From NCBI GenBank assembly GCA_016874005.1, contig VGVQ01000003.1, forward strand, positions 99,019 to 163,018: a stretch of 64,000 bases of DNA. The letters are read 5' to 3'. Positions 49,148 through 59,270 of this stretch are shown in pieces. The translations under genes were made by a program, and so were the position numbers. Every line of letters begins with the position of its first letter. Position 1 is the first letter of the stretch. The notes under the pieces were generated by a model. The model made no database searches and was not told where the DNA came from. It saw only the letters and a list, made by a program, of their open reading frames with translations. Origin of the DNA: Gemmatimonadota bacterium. Its GTDB lineage: Bacteria > Gemmatimonadota > Gemmatimonadetes > Gemmatimonadales > GWC2-71-9.

Positions 49148-49491
49148 CCGACTGCATCTTCTGCAAGATCGCCGACGGGCGGATTCCGGCCAACATCGTC
49201 GGACGCAACGACGCGGCCGTTGCGTTCCGCGACCTCAATCCGCAAGCGCCCACTCACGTCTTGGTCATTCCCACGATGCACCTGAGCGGGATGGCCGAGA
49301 TGACGACCGACGAGTCCGAGCGAGCGGTCGCGAGGACCCTCCGGCTCGCCCGCGACATCGCCGCGGAACTCGGTCTTGCCGAGAACGGCTACCGGCTGGT
49401 GATCAACACGGGACGCGATGGCGGGCAGTCGGTCTTCCACCTCCATGTCCATTTGCTCGCGGGTCGCCGCCTGGCCTGGCCTCCAGGCTGA
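49144..49491 (+). CDS. HIT-family hydrolase (HinT-like)
   Basis: CIFCKIADGRIPANIVG; SVFHLHVHLLAGR. Confidence 0.95.
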   Translation: MTDCIFCKIADGRIPANIVGRNDAAVAFRDLNPQAPTHVLVIPTMHLSGMAEMTTDESERAVARTLRLARDIAAELGLAENGYRLVINTGRDGGQSVFHLHVHLLAGRRLAWPPG

Positions 49492-49661
49492 AGGTGCAGT
49501 CGCGGTACCGAGGCCCACCGGGAGCGACCGCGGGCGCGCCGGGGCGAGGGGGGCATCGCTGCCGACCGCATCGGCAATTGACCGAGTCGCGCCGGGCCGG
49601 TAACTTGTGATGGCTATGTCGTTTTCGCCCTACCCGGGCTGGAGAGGGGTGACCAACACGC

Positions 49662-49859
49662 ATGTCGGAAGTCATCATCCACGATGACGAGAGTTTCGAG
49701 CGGGCCCTGAAGCGGTTCAAGAAGAAGTGCGAGAAGTCGGGCATCCTCTCGGACCTGCGGAAACACCGGCATTACGAAAAGCCGAGCGAGAAGCGAAAGC
49801 GGAAGATGAACGCCGCGATTCGGAAGACCCGCCGGAACGCCAGACTCTCACGTGATTGA
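49662..49859 (+). CDS. rpsU: 30S ribosomal protein S21
   Basis: [38 protein letters not shown]. Confidence 0.96.
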   Translation: MSEVIIHDDESFERALKRFKKKCEKSGILSDLRKHRHYEKPSEKRKRKMNAAIRKTRRNARLSRD

Positions 49860-52305
49860 GTCGGTTTCCGGGCGGGCGGCGGACGGGGTGCGGGCGCGAC
49901 AGGGCGCCGGCACCCCGTCCCCATTTCGGGAACCGGCCGAACTTCAGGCACTGGGACCGCTGCAGTTCGTCGAGGCGCTCGCGGTAGTGGCCGATTGGGC
50001 CCGGGGGCCGTTGGGTAAAGAGCGAGTGCTGGCCCGACGGCCCCTGACCGACGCCGAAGCCATCCGCCATGAACTCGCCCCCGTTGGCCAGCTCCTCGCC
50101 CTGGTGGGGCGCGGCGAATCGGTCGACGTGGCGCCGGTCCCACCGCTCGATTCCATCCTCGGCCGGCTTCGGGTCGAGGGGAGCGTGCTGTCGGGGGCCG
50201 AGTTGGTCGCCGTTCGCCAGACCCTTCTCGCCGGCCGAATCGTCGCCGGGGAGTTGAAGCGTCTGGTGCCCGAGGCACCCGCCATCGAGCCGCTCCTCCG
50301 GACCCCGCTCGACCGAACCATCGAACAGCGGCTCCAGCTGGCACTCGACGACGACGGCGAATTGCTCGACACCGCGAGTCCTCGGCTCGCCCACGCCCGC
50401 CGGGCCATTCACGAGGCTCGCGATCGCCTGCTCAAGAAGCTCGACACCGTGTTGCGGGGACTCGATGCCCATACCGTACCGGCGGGCGCCCAAGTCACCG
50501 TGCGCGGCGATCGGTATGTGATCCCGGTGCGACGCGACTCCCGGAAACGGCCGGACGGGATCATCCACGACGAATCGGGGAGTCAAGGTACCTTGTTCGT
50601 GGAGCCGCTGGCCGCGCTCGAAAGCGGCAACGCGCTCCGGAGCGCGGTGGCCGACGCCGAGCGGGAGGCGCTCAAGGTTCTCCGGGACCTGACCGAGTTG
50701 CTCCGGCCCGCGGCGGTCCAAATCGCGGAGTTGCACGAGATGGCGGTGGTGGCCGACGATCTCGTGGCGCGGGTTCGCTATGCCCACGCGGTTGGTGGGG
50801 CGGTGCCAGTCGTTGGCGGGGACCGCTTGACGCTGCTCGGCGCTCGTCACCCGCTGCTGTTGGCTCGCGGGCTTACCGTGGTGCCCTTCGACCTCCGGTT
50901 CCTGCCGGAGGAGAGGACCCTGCTCATCAGTGGGCCCAACGCCGGCGGGAAGACGGTGCTCCTCAAAACCGTCGGACTCGCCATCCTGTTGACCCAGGCG
51001 GGCGTGGTGCCGCCCCTTGGCGCGGGTTCGGCGTTCCCGGTCGTGACCAACGCCTTTGCCGACATTGGCGATCATCAGTCGATCGCGGCCGACCTGTCGA
51101 CGTTCAGCGCTCATCTGGTGCTGCTCCGCGAGGTGCTGGCGGCCGCGGGGGGCACGACCCTGGTCCTCATCGACGAAATCGGGAGTGGCACCGATCCGGC
51201 CGAGGGTGGAGCGCTGGCCGGCGCGGCCTTGCGTCACCTGACCGACCGTGGGGCGCTCGCCGTGGCCACCACCCACATCGGGGTGCTCAAGACGTTGGCG
51301 AGCGAGGTGCCCGGGGTGGTCAACGGGTCGCTCGAGTTCGATGCCGAACGGCTCCAGCCCACCTTTCGGTTCCGCCAAGGGGTCCCAGGCCGCTCCTACG
51401 GATTGGCGATCGCCAGGCGCCTCGGTGTCGACTCCACCGTGGTTCGGCAGGCGGAGGGCGCGGTGCCCGACCGAGAACGGGCCCTCGATGAGCTGTTGGC
51501 CCACGTCGAGGAGCGCTCCCGGGCCGTCGAGGCCGAGGCCATCGCGCTGGGTACCCGAGCGGCCGATCTCGAAAACCGCGAAGCCAGGGCTTCGGTTACG
51601 GAAGAGAGCCAGCACGCCCGCCATCAGGAACTCACCCGCCGGGAGCGCGAGCTGGAGCGGGCCGGACGGAAAGAAGCCCGGCGCTACCTGCTCGATGCTC
51701 GCGAACGGGTCGAAGCGGTGCTGAGCCGGGCCAAGGACGTCGCCGACCACGCCGCGGCGCGCGAGGTCCGGCGGGAATTGGAGGAGGCGGCCCAGGCCGA
51801 GTCCGCGGCCCTCGAACGGCTCGAGACCGGTGAGCGGGTGGCCGGCGGCGGTGGCGGCGCGCTCGACCCGGGTCAGCGGGTTCGGCTGAGCACCGGCGGG
51901 GTCGGCACCGTCCACGAGATCCGAAGCGACGGTCGGCTGGTCGTTGCGTTAGGCGCCGTCAAGCTGGTGGTCGAGTCGAGCGCGGTGGTGCCGGTCGCGG
52001 GCCCGGCGCCCAAGCCGAAAGCGCCGGTAGCGGTGGATATCGGGGACCGTTCCGCGCCGACCGAGATCGACCTCCGCGGGATGCGGGCCGACGAGGCCGC
52101 TCAGGTCACCCTGGCCGCGCTCGATGCCGCGATCCTGGCGGAGCACCCCTGGATCCGGCTCATCCACGGGATGGGGACCGGGGCGGTGCGCGAGTCGGTG
52201 CGATCGGTCCTCAAGCGAGATCGGCGGGTTGCCAAGTTCGACTTCGCCCCGCGAAATCAGGGCGGGACCGGGGTGACCGTGGTTGAGTTCGAGGACGCCT
52301 CGTGA
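49852..52305 (+). CDS. mutS2: Endonuclease MutS2
   Basis: [33 protein letters not shown]-terminal Smr domain [12 protein letters not shown]...[11 protein letters not shown]. Confidence 0.95.
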   Translation: MIESVSGRAADGVRARQGAGTPSPFREPAELQALGPLQFVEALAVVADWARGPLGKERVLARRPLTDAEAIRHELAPVGQLLALVGRGESVDVAPVPPLDSILGRLRVEGSVLSGAELVAVRQTLLAGRIVAGELKRLVPEAPAIEPLLRTPLDRTIEQRLQLALDDDGELLDTASPRLAHARRAIHEARDRLLKKLDTVLRGLDAHTVPAGAQVTVRGDRYVIPVRRDSRKRPDGIIHDESGSQGTLFVEPLAALESGNALRSAVADAEREALKVLRDLTELLRPAAVQIAELHEMAVVADDLVARVRYAHAVGGAVPVVGGDRLTLLGARHPLLLARGLTVVPFDLRFLPEERTLLISGPNAGGKTVLLKTVGLAILLTQAGVVPPLGAGSAFPVVTNAFADIGDHQSIAADLSTFSAHLVLLREVLAAAGGTTLVLIDEIGSGTDPAEGGALAGAALRHLTDRGALAVATTHIGVLKTLASEVPGVVNGSLEFDAERLQPTFRFRQGVPGRSYGLAIARRLGVDSTVVRQAEGAVPDRERALDELLAHVEERSRAVEAEAIALGTRAADLENREARASVTEESQHARHQELTRRERELERAGRKEARRYLLDARERVEAVLSRAKDVADHAAAREVRRELEEAAQAESAALERLETGERVAGGGGGALDPGQRVRLSTGGVGTVHEIRSDGRLVVALGAVKLVVESSAVVPVAGPAPKPKAPVAVDIGDRSAPTEIDLRGMRADEAAQVTLAALDAAILAEHPWIRLIHGMGTGAVRESVRSVLKRDRRVAKFDFAPRNQGGTGVTVVEFEDAS

Positions 52306-54089
52306 TTCCCGACGACGTGATCGAGCAGGTCCGCGACGCGGCCGACTTGGTCGAGCTGATCGGCGAGTCGGTCCAGCTCAAACGAACCGGCGCGGACTGG
52401 CGCGGTCCCTGCCCGTTTCACGGCGGGACGCACCGAAACTTCGCGGTGGTCCCGAAAAAGGGGCTCTATTACTGCTATGTCTGTCACGCGGCCGGCGATG
52501 CCTTCACCTATTTGATGAAGCGGTACGGAATGGATTATCCCACCGCCGTCCGCGAAGTAGCTCGCCGGGTGGGCATTACCATCCCGGACCGAGCGGCCGC
52601 CCGCGAGAGCCCCGACCCGCGGGAGCACCTGTTCTCGGCCATGGCGGTGGCGCAGGAGTGGTTCGCGACCCGTCTCCGCGAGGCGCCCGACGCGAACCAA
52701 GCCAGAGCTTATCTCGAGTCGCGTGAGTTGCCGCTCCCGGTTGCGGCCGAACTGGGCTTGGGGTTCGCGCCGATCGACAAGAGTTTCCCGGTCGCCATGG
52801 CCGCGTTGGGCCTCGAAGAGAGCGTTCTCATTGATGTCGGACTGCTGGTCGTCCGCGAGGACGGTACCGTGGCACCCCGATTCCGGGGAAGATTACTGTT
52901 CCCGATTCGCGATCTTCGAGGCCGGGTCGTAGCCTTCGGGGGCCGCAGCCTCGGGCGCGCCGAGCCGAAATACCTCAACTCGCCGGAGTCGCCGATTTTC
53001 CACAAAGGGAGCACGCTCTACAACCTCCACCAGGCCAAGAACGCCATTCGCAAGGAAGGGTACGCGGTCGTGGTCGAGGGGTACTTCGATGTTCTCCGAC
53101 CGGTATTGGCCGGGATCGAGAACGTGGTCGCCCCTCTGGGTACCGCGCTGACACCGGAACAGGCAGCGCTGCTCAAACGATTCGGGCCTGCCGTCGTGTT
53201 GCTCTACGACTCCGACAGCGCGGGTCTCAAGGCCACCTTTCGGGCAGGCGACGAGTGTCTCCGGCACGGTCTCCGGGTCAAGGTGGCGACGCTGCCGTCC
53301 GGCGATGACCCCGACTCGCTAGTGCGCTCGGGCGGGGCCGACGCCCTTCGGCGAATCCTCGATGACGCGGTCGATCTCATCGAACGGAAGATTCAGCTGC
53401 TCGACCGCAAGGGGTGGTTTCAGGGGGTCGAACGTCGCCGCGACGCCCTCGATCGGCTCCTGCCGACGATTCGAGCCGCCGCGGATCCGATCGCGAAGGA
53501 CCTGTACCTCTCGGTGGTCGCGGAGCGGGTCGGGGTCTCCAAGGCCGTTCTGGAGGCCGACCTCGCTGCCCCGGCGAAGACCGGACCGAGCCCAGGGGCG
53601 CCGTCGCCCCGCGACCCGGGACCGGCCGAACGACGCCCGCTTCGGGGCGACCGCCGGCGCCCGGGGGCGAAGACCGAGGCGCGGTTGCTCCGGTTGGTGT
53701 TGCACCGACCCGAATGGCTGTCGCGAGCCCGGCAAGAGGTGTCGCCTTCGCTCTTCGAAGTGCCGGTGTATCGCGAGATCTACGCCGCGCTGGCGGGGTT
53801 GCCCGTTGGCGCCCCGATCGGCGACGCCTGCGCCCAACTGCAGCCGGGCTCGCTCGACGCGTGGCAGAGACTCGCGGCCGCGACCGGTGGCCTCGCCGAT
53901 CTCGAAGAAGACGCCGAATACGCCACGGCCGTCGAACATCTCGAACTGCGCCAGCGACTGCGCGCCGCGCCAGATGGTGCCGACGTGGCTGCTCGTCGCG
54001 AGTGGCTGGCTACATTGTCCCCAGAGGCGGGCCGGCGGATGACCTGGCAACGCCAAGCACGCAAACCACCCAAGGGTACCTCGGAATGA
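52302..54089 (+). CDS. dnaG: DNA primase DnaG
   Basis: Zinc-binding CPFHGGTHRNFAVVPKKGLYYCYVC; Toprim VVVEGYFDVL. Confidence 0.95.
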   Translation: MIPDDVIEQVRDAADLVELIGESVQLKRTGADWRGPCPFHGGTHRNFAVVPKKGLYYCYVCHAAGDAFTYLMKRYGMDYPTAVREVARRVGITIPDRAAARESPDPREHLFSAMAVAQEWFATRLREAPDANQARAYLESRELPLPVAAELGLGFAPIDKSFPVAMAALGLEESVLIDVGLLVVREDGTVAPRFRGRLLFPIRDLRGRVVAFGGRSLGRAEPKYLNSPESPIFHKGSTLYNLHQAKNAIRKEGYAVVVEGYFDVLRPVLAGIENVVAPLGTALTPEQAALLKRFGPAVVLLYDSDSAGLKATFRAGDECLRHGLRVKVATLPSGDDPDSLVRSGGADALRRILDDAVDLIERKIQLLDRKGWFQGVERRRDALDRLLPTIRAAADPIAKDLYLSVVAERVGVSKAVLEADLAAPAKTGPSPGAPSPRDPGPAERRPLRGDRRRPGAKTEARLLRLVLHRPEWLSRARQEVSPSLFEVPVYREIYAALAGLPVGAPIGDACAQLQPGSLDAWQRLAAATGGLADLEEDAEYATAVEHLELRQRLRAAPDGADVAARREWLATLSPEAGRRMTWQRQARKPPKGTSE

Positions 54090-54799
54090 CCGACGCACTG
54101 AGCCGACTCCTCGACCTCCAGACCAAAGACCTCGCCCTCCTCGAAACCGATGTTCGGCTCAAGGCCATCGCCGACGAACTGGCCGGCCTCGACGCCCAAA
54201 TCGACTCGGCTCGCCGGGACCTCGCCGTCTCGACCAAGCGGCACGAGGACGCCGTGAAACGCCGTCAAGATCTCGAGCTGCGGATCGATGGCTACCGCGC
54301 CATCCAGGACAAACGCCGTCAACGGCTCGAGACCGTCAAGGGGGCGCGGGAAGCCCAGGCGGTGGTGACCGAGGTCGAAATGGCCCGGGCGGTGCTCGTT
54401 CGCGAGGAGGCTGAGTGGGTCAAGGTGGCCGAAGGGGTGCACGATTGCGAGCGAGCCATCAAGGCCGTCGAGGATCGGATCGCGGCGCTGCAGGCCGGAC
54501 AATCGGCCCAGCGGGAGACGCTCCAGGCGGAAATTGCCGAACTCGAAGCCGCTCGGAGCGCCGCGATGGCGGCCCGGGATGCCGCGGCGGTCGAGGTCGA
54601 CCGAGCCATTCGGGCGCGGTATGACCGGCTCCGGTCGGCCCGGTCGAACGCGGTGGTCGTGGCGCTCCGGGGCGACGCCTGCGGCGCCTGCTTCACCGCG
54701 GTGCCGCGGAACCGGCGGACTCAGATCCGGGCTGGGGTGCTGCTCGATAACTGCGAGGCATGCGGCGTCATCCTCTATGCCGAGGTCACCGACGAGTGA
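54086..54799 (+). CDS. Coiled-coil C4-type zinc ribbon protein
   Basis: Long coiled coil followed by CGACFTAVPRNRRTQIR...CEACGVILY. Confidence 0.82.
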   Translation: MTDALSRLLDLQTKDLALLETDVRLKAIADELAGLDAQIDSARRDLAVSTKRHEDAVKRRQDLELRIDGYRAIQDKRRQRLETVKGAREAQAVVTEVEMARAVLVREEAEWVKVAEGVHDCERAIKAVEDRIAALQAGQSAQRETLQAEIAELEAARSAAMAARDAAAVEVDRAIRARYDRLRSARSNAVVVALRGDACGACFTAVPRNRRTQIRAGVLLDNCEACGVILYAEVTDE

Positions 54800-56562
54800 G
54801 GCAGTTGCCACCGCGGTGGGTGTTGGAGGCGCCGCCAGATCCGACTGAGGCCGCCGCACTCGCGGCCGCCCTCAACGTGCCGCCCGCGCTGGCCAGGCTC
54901 CTCGTTCAACGCGGGCTTGGTGAACCGGGGGCGGCCCGGGCCTTCCTCAGACCCCAGCTCGAGGCACTGTCGGATCCGATGGCGCTCCAGGGCATGGGCG
55001 ACGCGGTCGAGGTCATCGTCGGCGCCGTCAGGCGGGGCGAGACGATTCTGGTCCACGGGGACTATGACGTCGACGGCCAGTGCGCTTCGGCGGTGCTGAC
55101 TCGGGTCTTGCGGCAGGCCGGTGCCGACGCCCGGGCCTTCGTGCCGCACCGGATCCGAGATGGCTATGACTTCGGCCCCGCGGGTCTCGCCGAGGCCCAG
55201 GCGATCGGGGCCAAGCTCATCGTCACCTGCGACTGCGGCATCACCGCGGTCGACCCGGTGGCCGCGGCTCGGGCCGCGGGTATCTCGGTCGTGATCACCG
55301 ATCACCATCTCTTGGGGCCGGCCTGGCCGGCCGCGAACGCGATCATCAATCCCCAACGGCCCGACGATACTTCCGGGCTCGGGTCCCTCTGCGGCACCGG
55401 GATCGTCTTCAAGCTGGTCCAAGCGCTGGCGGCTCCCTTGGGCCTGCCAGCGACGTTGCCTTGGCATTTCCTCGACTTGGTGGCCCTGGCCACCGTGGCG
55501 GACGTGGTGCCCTTGGTGGGGGAGAACCGGATCTTGGTCCGGCATGGACTGAAGTTGATGCCGCGATCGCGGTGGCCCGGGCTCCAGGCCCTGCTCGCCA
55601 CCGCGGGGCTCACCGCCGCCGAGGTGCGGGCCTCCCACCTCGGGTTCATCGTGGGACCGCGGCTCAACGCGGCCGGTCGGATCGACGACGCCAACGAAGG
55701 CCTCAAGCTGCTCCTGACCGATTCCGTCGACGAGGCGGTGGCCCTGGCCCAGCGCCTGGACGGTCTCAACACCGCCAGGCAGGAACTCGATCAACGGATC
55801 CTGGCCGACGCGCTCCATCAGATCGAGGGTTCGGTCGACCTGGACCGGACCGCCGGGCTGGTGCTCGCCTCGGACGACTGGCACGCTGGCGTGGTGGGAA
55901 TCGTCGCCAGCCGGGTCGTGGAACGGTTTGGCCGGCCGACTTTCCTGATCGGGATGGACGGGGACGTTGGCAAGGGCTCCGGGCGCAGCGTCTCGAGGTT
56001 CGACCTGCACGCCGCTTTGAGCGAGTGCGCCGACCTGCTCGACCGCTACGGCGGGCACAAGATGGCGGCGGGCCTGACCGTGCGGCGGGACCGGCTCGAC
56101 GAGTTCCGGGAGCGATTTGCCACGGTTTGCGCCCGGTCGCTCGACCCGCGGGAACTCGGCCCCGAGCAGCGGGTCGACCTCGAGATCCAGCTCGGCGACG
56201 TTTCGGAGGACCTCGAGCGGATGAGTCGCCACCTCGAGCCCTGCGGGATGGGCAATCCGGGACCGGTTTATCTCGTCCGAGGGGCCGCCCTGGTCAACCC
56301 GAGTTACATTGGCCAAAACGGGGAGCACCTTCGCGGCTTCCTCAAGGACGCCCACGGGGGCGTCGCGGCAATCGGGTTCCAGTTCGCCGACCGGGTCGGC
56401 CTGCTCGAGGCCGAATCCGTCGATGCGGCGTTCCGGCTGGACCGGCACGACTTTCGGGGGCAGAGCTACCTCCAGGCCCGATTGGTGGCGATGACGCCGT
56501 CGTCGGCCAGCCGACAGCGGACCAAGTCGGATCGCGGGACTCCGGGGCCGAAGGCGGCGTGA
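54796..56562 (+). CDS. recJ: Single-stranded-DNA exonuclease RecJ
   Basis: VHGDYDVDGQCASAVLTR; CDCGITA; ITDHHLLG; DLVALATVADVVPLVGENR; GGHKMAAGLTV. Confidence 0.95.
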   Translation: MRQLPPRWVLEAPPDPTEAAALAAALNVPPALARLLVQRGLGEPGAARAFLRPQLEALSDPMALQGMGDAVEVIVGAVRRGETILVHGDYDVDGQCASAVLTRVLRQAGADARAFVPHRIRDGYDFGPAGLAEAQAIGAKLIVTCDCGITAVDPVAAARAAGISVVITDHHLLGPAWPAANAIINPQRPDDTSGLGSLCGTGIVFKLVQALAAPLGLPATLPWHFLDLVALATVADVVPLVGENRILVRHGLKLMPRSRWPGLQALLATAGLTAAEVRASHLGFIVGPRLNAAGRIDDANEGLKLLLTDSVDEAVALAQRLDGLNTARQELDQRILADALHQIEGSVDLDRTAGLVLASDDWHAGVVGIVASRVVERFGRPTFLIGMDGDVGKGSGRSVSRFDLHAALSECADLLDRYGGHKMAAGLTVRRDRLDEFRERFATVCARSLDPRELGPEQRVDLEIQLGDVSEDLERMSRHLEPCGMGNPGPVYLVRGAALVNPSYIGQNGEHLRGFLKDAHGGVAAIGFQFADRVGLLEAESVDAAFRLDRHDFRGQSYLQARLVAMTPSSASRQRTKSDRGTPGPKAA

Positions 56563-57086
56563 GCCGGGTGATCGCCGGCCGGTTCGGCGGCCGTCGACTG
56601 GTGATGCCCCGCGACCCGCGAGTCCGGCCCACCGCCGATCGAGTCCGGGAAGCGTGGTTCAGCATCTTGGGGGACCGGATCGTCGGGGCCTCGGTGGTCG
56701 ATCTGTACGCGGGGAGCGGTGCCCTCGGCTTGGAGGCCTTGTCCCGGGGGGCGGGGACGGTCACCTTCGTCGAGTTGAATCCGGCCTCGTTGGCGGCCAT
56801 CGAGGCGAACGTCGCCGCGCTGGGCGTTGCCGACCAAGTCACGATTCGGCGCCGCGACGTGTCTCGGTTCGTTTCGAAGCTCGAGCCCGGTGCCTTCGAC
56901 ATCGCCTTGGCCGATCCGCCCTACGGCCACGACGGGGCCACGGCGCTGGTGGAACGCTTCCGGTCGGTGCCCTTCGCGGGCATCTTGGCGGTCGAGCACC
57001 CATCCGACTGCCCACTACCTGGTGGCGATAGCCGCCGATACGGCGATACCATGGTCACTCTCTTTCACGCGGCACGAGGCGTATGA
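56559..57086 (+). CDS. rsmD: 16S rRNA (guanine966-N2)-methyltransferase RsmD
   Basis: GTG start; RVIAGRFGGRRL; RPTADRVREAWFSIL; DLYAGSGALGLEALSRGA; LADPPYGHDGA. Confidence 0.93.
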   Translation: MSRVIAGRFGGRRLVMPRDPRVRPTADRVREAWFSILGDRIVGASVVDLYAGSGALGLEALSRGAGTVTFVELNPASLAAIEANVAALGVADQVTIRRRDVSRFVSKLEPGAFDIALADPPYGHDGATALVERFRSVPFAGILAVEHPSDCPLPGGDSRRYGDTMVTLFHAARGV

Positions 57087-57565
57087 CGCGGATCGCGCTG
57101 TACCCGGGCTCGTTCGACCCGACGACGTTAGGTCACCTCGACCTGATCCGTCGGGCCACCCGGTTCGCCGATCGCCTGGTGGTGGCGGTCGCGACCAACC
57201 CCAACAAGGCGCCGATGTTCACCGCGGCCGAACGGCTCGACTTGCTCCGGCGCTCCGTGGGGCCGTCGCCAGGGGTGGAGTTCGGGGTGCTGACCGGCCT
57301 GCTGGCCCACCACGCCAAGGAGATCGGGGCCACCATCCTGATTCGGGGGCTCCGGGGCAGCGGCGACTTCGAGTACGAGGCCCAGATGGCATTGATGAAT
57401 CGGCGGCTCAATCCGGATCTGGAGACCGTGTTCCTCGCGCCTGACTCCGGCTTGACCTTCGTCAGCGCCAGCTTGGTTCGGGAGGTGGCCCGCTTCGGTG
57501 GCGAGGTATCGAGTCTGGTGCCGCCGGTGGTGGCCGAGGCCCTGAAAGCGAGGTTCGCCCGATGA
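57083..57565 (+). CDS. coaD: Phosphopantetheine adenylyltransferase
   Basis: RIALYPGSFDPTTLGHLDLIRRA; ILIRGLRGSGDFEYEAQMALMNRRL. Confidence 0.97.
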   Translation: MTRIALYPGSFDPTTLGHLDLIRRATRFADRLVVAVATNPNKAPMFTAAERLDLLRRSVGPSPGVEFGVLTGLLAHHAKEIGATILIRGLRGSGDFEYEAQMALMNRRLNPDLETVFLAPDSGLTFVSASLVREVARFGGEVSSLVPPVVAEALKARFAR

Positions 57566-58455
57566 CCGCCATCGAGAGCGCCTTCGAGCGAGCCCGGGTC
57601 CGGCAACCCCGGATCGCGTTGGTCGGCCAGGGCGACGGGCTGATCGAGCAGGCTGGCGAGCTGCTCAGCGCCAGGGGCCTCGGTCGGGTGACCATCGTCG
57701 GTCCGGGCGGGTCCGATCCGGTGTCGGATCGACGCCTTCCGGCGGTAGCCAACGTCCTCCGGGAGCGCTGGCCCGAGCGGGTTCGCGACGGGATTCACGC
57801 GCTCGACCTCGCGGCCAACCCCCTCCTCTTCGCGGCCGGCCTGACGGCCGCGGGCGAGGTCGACATCTGTTTGGGGGGGACGGCGGTGCCGACCGACGCC
57901 TTGGAGGAGGCGGCTCGGTGGCTGACGGGAAAACAGCGAGCGACCCAGGGTCGTGGCCACATGGCATACGTCGCCACCGTCGATGGCCGGCTTCTCACGG
58001 TGGCCATGCCCGATTCGGCTGGTCCGCTCGATGCCAGGGGGATCGCCCAGGTGGCGGTGACCGCCGCCACCCATCGGCAGCGGGCGGTCGGCGAAACGCC
58101 GTGGGTCGGCTTTCTGGTGGCGCCGCCGAGTCAAGACGCGAGCCATGCCGATGCCGAGTTGGCGCTCGCCGAGTTCCGAGCGATTGCCCCGGGCATCCAG
58201 GCGACCGTCGAATGGGATTGGTCCAGCGACCCGGCCGACGAAGGCCGGTACCGATCCCGGCCGAACGTTCTCATATTTCCAGATCCGGTGGCGGCTCACC
58301 TTGCCCTCTTGCTGCTCCGGGAGGCGGCCGGCCTCCAGGCATGGGGGCCGATGTTCCCCAGCGATCGGTGGGTTCTGGCCGGCGTCGCCAGGGGGCAAGC
58401 AGAAGATGTCATGACGGCCGCGGCGCTCGCCGCGGCCGGGTTGGCCGGTTCCTAA
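57562..58455 (+). CDS. Divergent phosphate acetyl/butyryl-transferase-like (PTA_PTB) protein
   Basis: Overall layout and AGEVDICLGGTAVPTDALEEAARWLTG / NVLIFPDPVAAHLALLLLREAAG resemble Pta family; weak similarity. Confidence 0.5.
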   Translation: MTAIESAFERARVRQPRIALVGQGDGLIEQAGELLSARGLGRVTIVGPGGSDPVSDRRLPAVANVLRERWPERVRDGIHALDLAANPLLFAAGLTAAGEVDICLGGTAVPTDALEEAARWLTGKQRATQGRGHMAYVATVDGRLLTVAMPDSAGPLDARGIAQVAVTAATHRQRAVGETPWVGFLVAPPSQDASHADAELALAEFRAIAPGIQATVEWDWSSDPADEGRYRSRPNVLIFPDPVAAHLALLLLREAAGLQAWGPMFPSDRWVLAGVARGQAEDVMTAAALAAAGLAGS

Positions 58456-58468
58456 CGGGAGGTCCACC

Positions 58469-58801
58469 ATGGGCTTCAGCAGGAGCGCCGCTGGGCAGGT
58501 CACGGTCATCAAGGTGGATGGCCAGCTGATCGTCGGTAACCGCCAGGAACTCAAAGCACTGGTGCAGGAGGCACTCGAGGCCGGGAGTCGGAAGTTCCTG
58601 ATCGACTGTACTCAGACCGGCTACATCGATTCCTCCGGCCTCGGAGCGCTGGTCACCATCTCGAAGAAGGTGCGGGAGGCGGGCGGCGAGCTTCGGTTGG
58701 CCGGGCTCAACGACGACCTCCGGTCGTTGTTTGAGTTGACCAAACTGGACAGCCTGTTCCATATCGCCGCCAGCGTCGACGACGCCCTGAAGGGCTTCTG
58801 A
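58469..58801 (+). CDS. STAS-domain anti-sigma factor antagonist (SpoIIAA/RsbV type)
   Basis: FLIDCTQTGYIDSSGLGALVTISKKVREAGGELRLAGLNDDLRSLFELTKLDSLF. Confidence 0.93.
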   Translation: MGFSRSAAGQVTVIKVDGQLIVGNRQELKALVQEALEAGSRKFLIDCTQTGYIDSSGLGALVTISKKVREAGGELRLAGLNDDLRSLFELTKLDSLFHIAASVDDALKGF

Positions 58802-58803
58802 CC

Positions 58804-59256
58804 GTGACCGGCTCCCGCTCCCCCCGCATCGAGCGCACCGAGGCGGAGGACGGTCTCGCGTCGGTGGTCCTGCGGATCCCGAGCGACATTCGTGAGGTCG
58901 AGCCCGTTGTCGAGCTGATGGCTCATCATTGCTTCGATGGGCTGTCGCCTTGCCAGCGGACGACGTTCCGCCTTCGGGTCGCGCTCACCGAGGCGTTGGC
59001 CAACGCCATCCTCCGCGGCAACCGCGAGGACCCGGCCAAGTCCGTTTCGGTGAGGGCCGAGTTGGGCTCCGACTCCATCCGGATCGAGGTTGCCGACGAG
59101 GGCGACGGCTTTGGCTGGCCGACAACCACCCCCGTGTTACCCGAGTCGCTCGAGGACGAACGGGGGCGAGGTTTGTTCATCATCAGTCGCTTGGCCGATC
59201 GGGTCGAGTTCAACGACCAGGGGAACGTCATCTGGATGACGCTGCCGCGCTGCTGA
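58804..59256 (+). CDS. Anti-sigma regulatory factor, HATPase_c_2 (RsbW/SpoIIAB type)
   Basis: LRVALTEALANAILRGNR; IEVADEGDGFGWP; DERGRGLFIISRLADRVEFNDQGNVIWM. Confidence 0.93.
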   Translation: MTGSRSPRIERTEAEDGLASVVLRIPSDIREVEPVVELMAHHCFDGLSPCQRTTFRLRVALTEALANAILRGNREDPAKSVSVRAELGSDSIRIEVADEGDGFGWPTTTPVLPESLEDERGRGLFIISRLADRVEFNDQGNVIWMTLPRC

Positions 59257-59270
59257 AGCGGCTGGGGCCC

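Noticed and set aside
8711-57133. GTTAGGC copies as integron attC core sites (GTTRRRY)
   Set aside because: All lie in frame inside conserved genes as Leu-Gly codons, with no paired RYYYAAC arm at attC spacing and no integrase in the window
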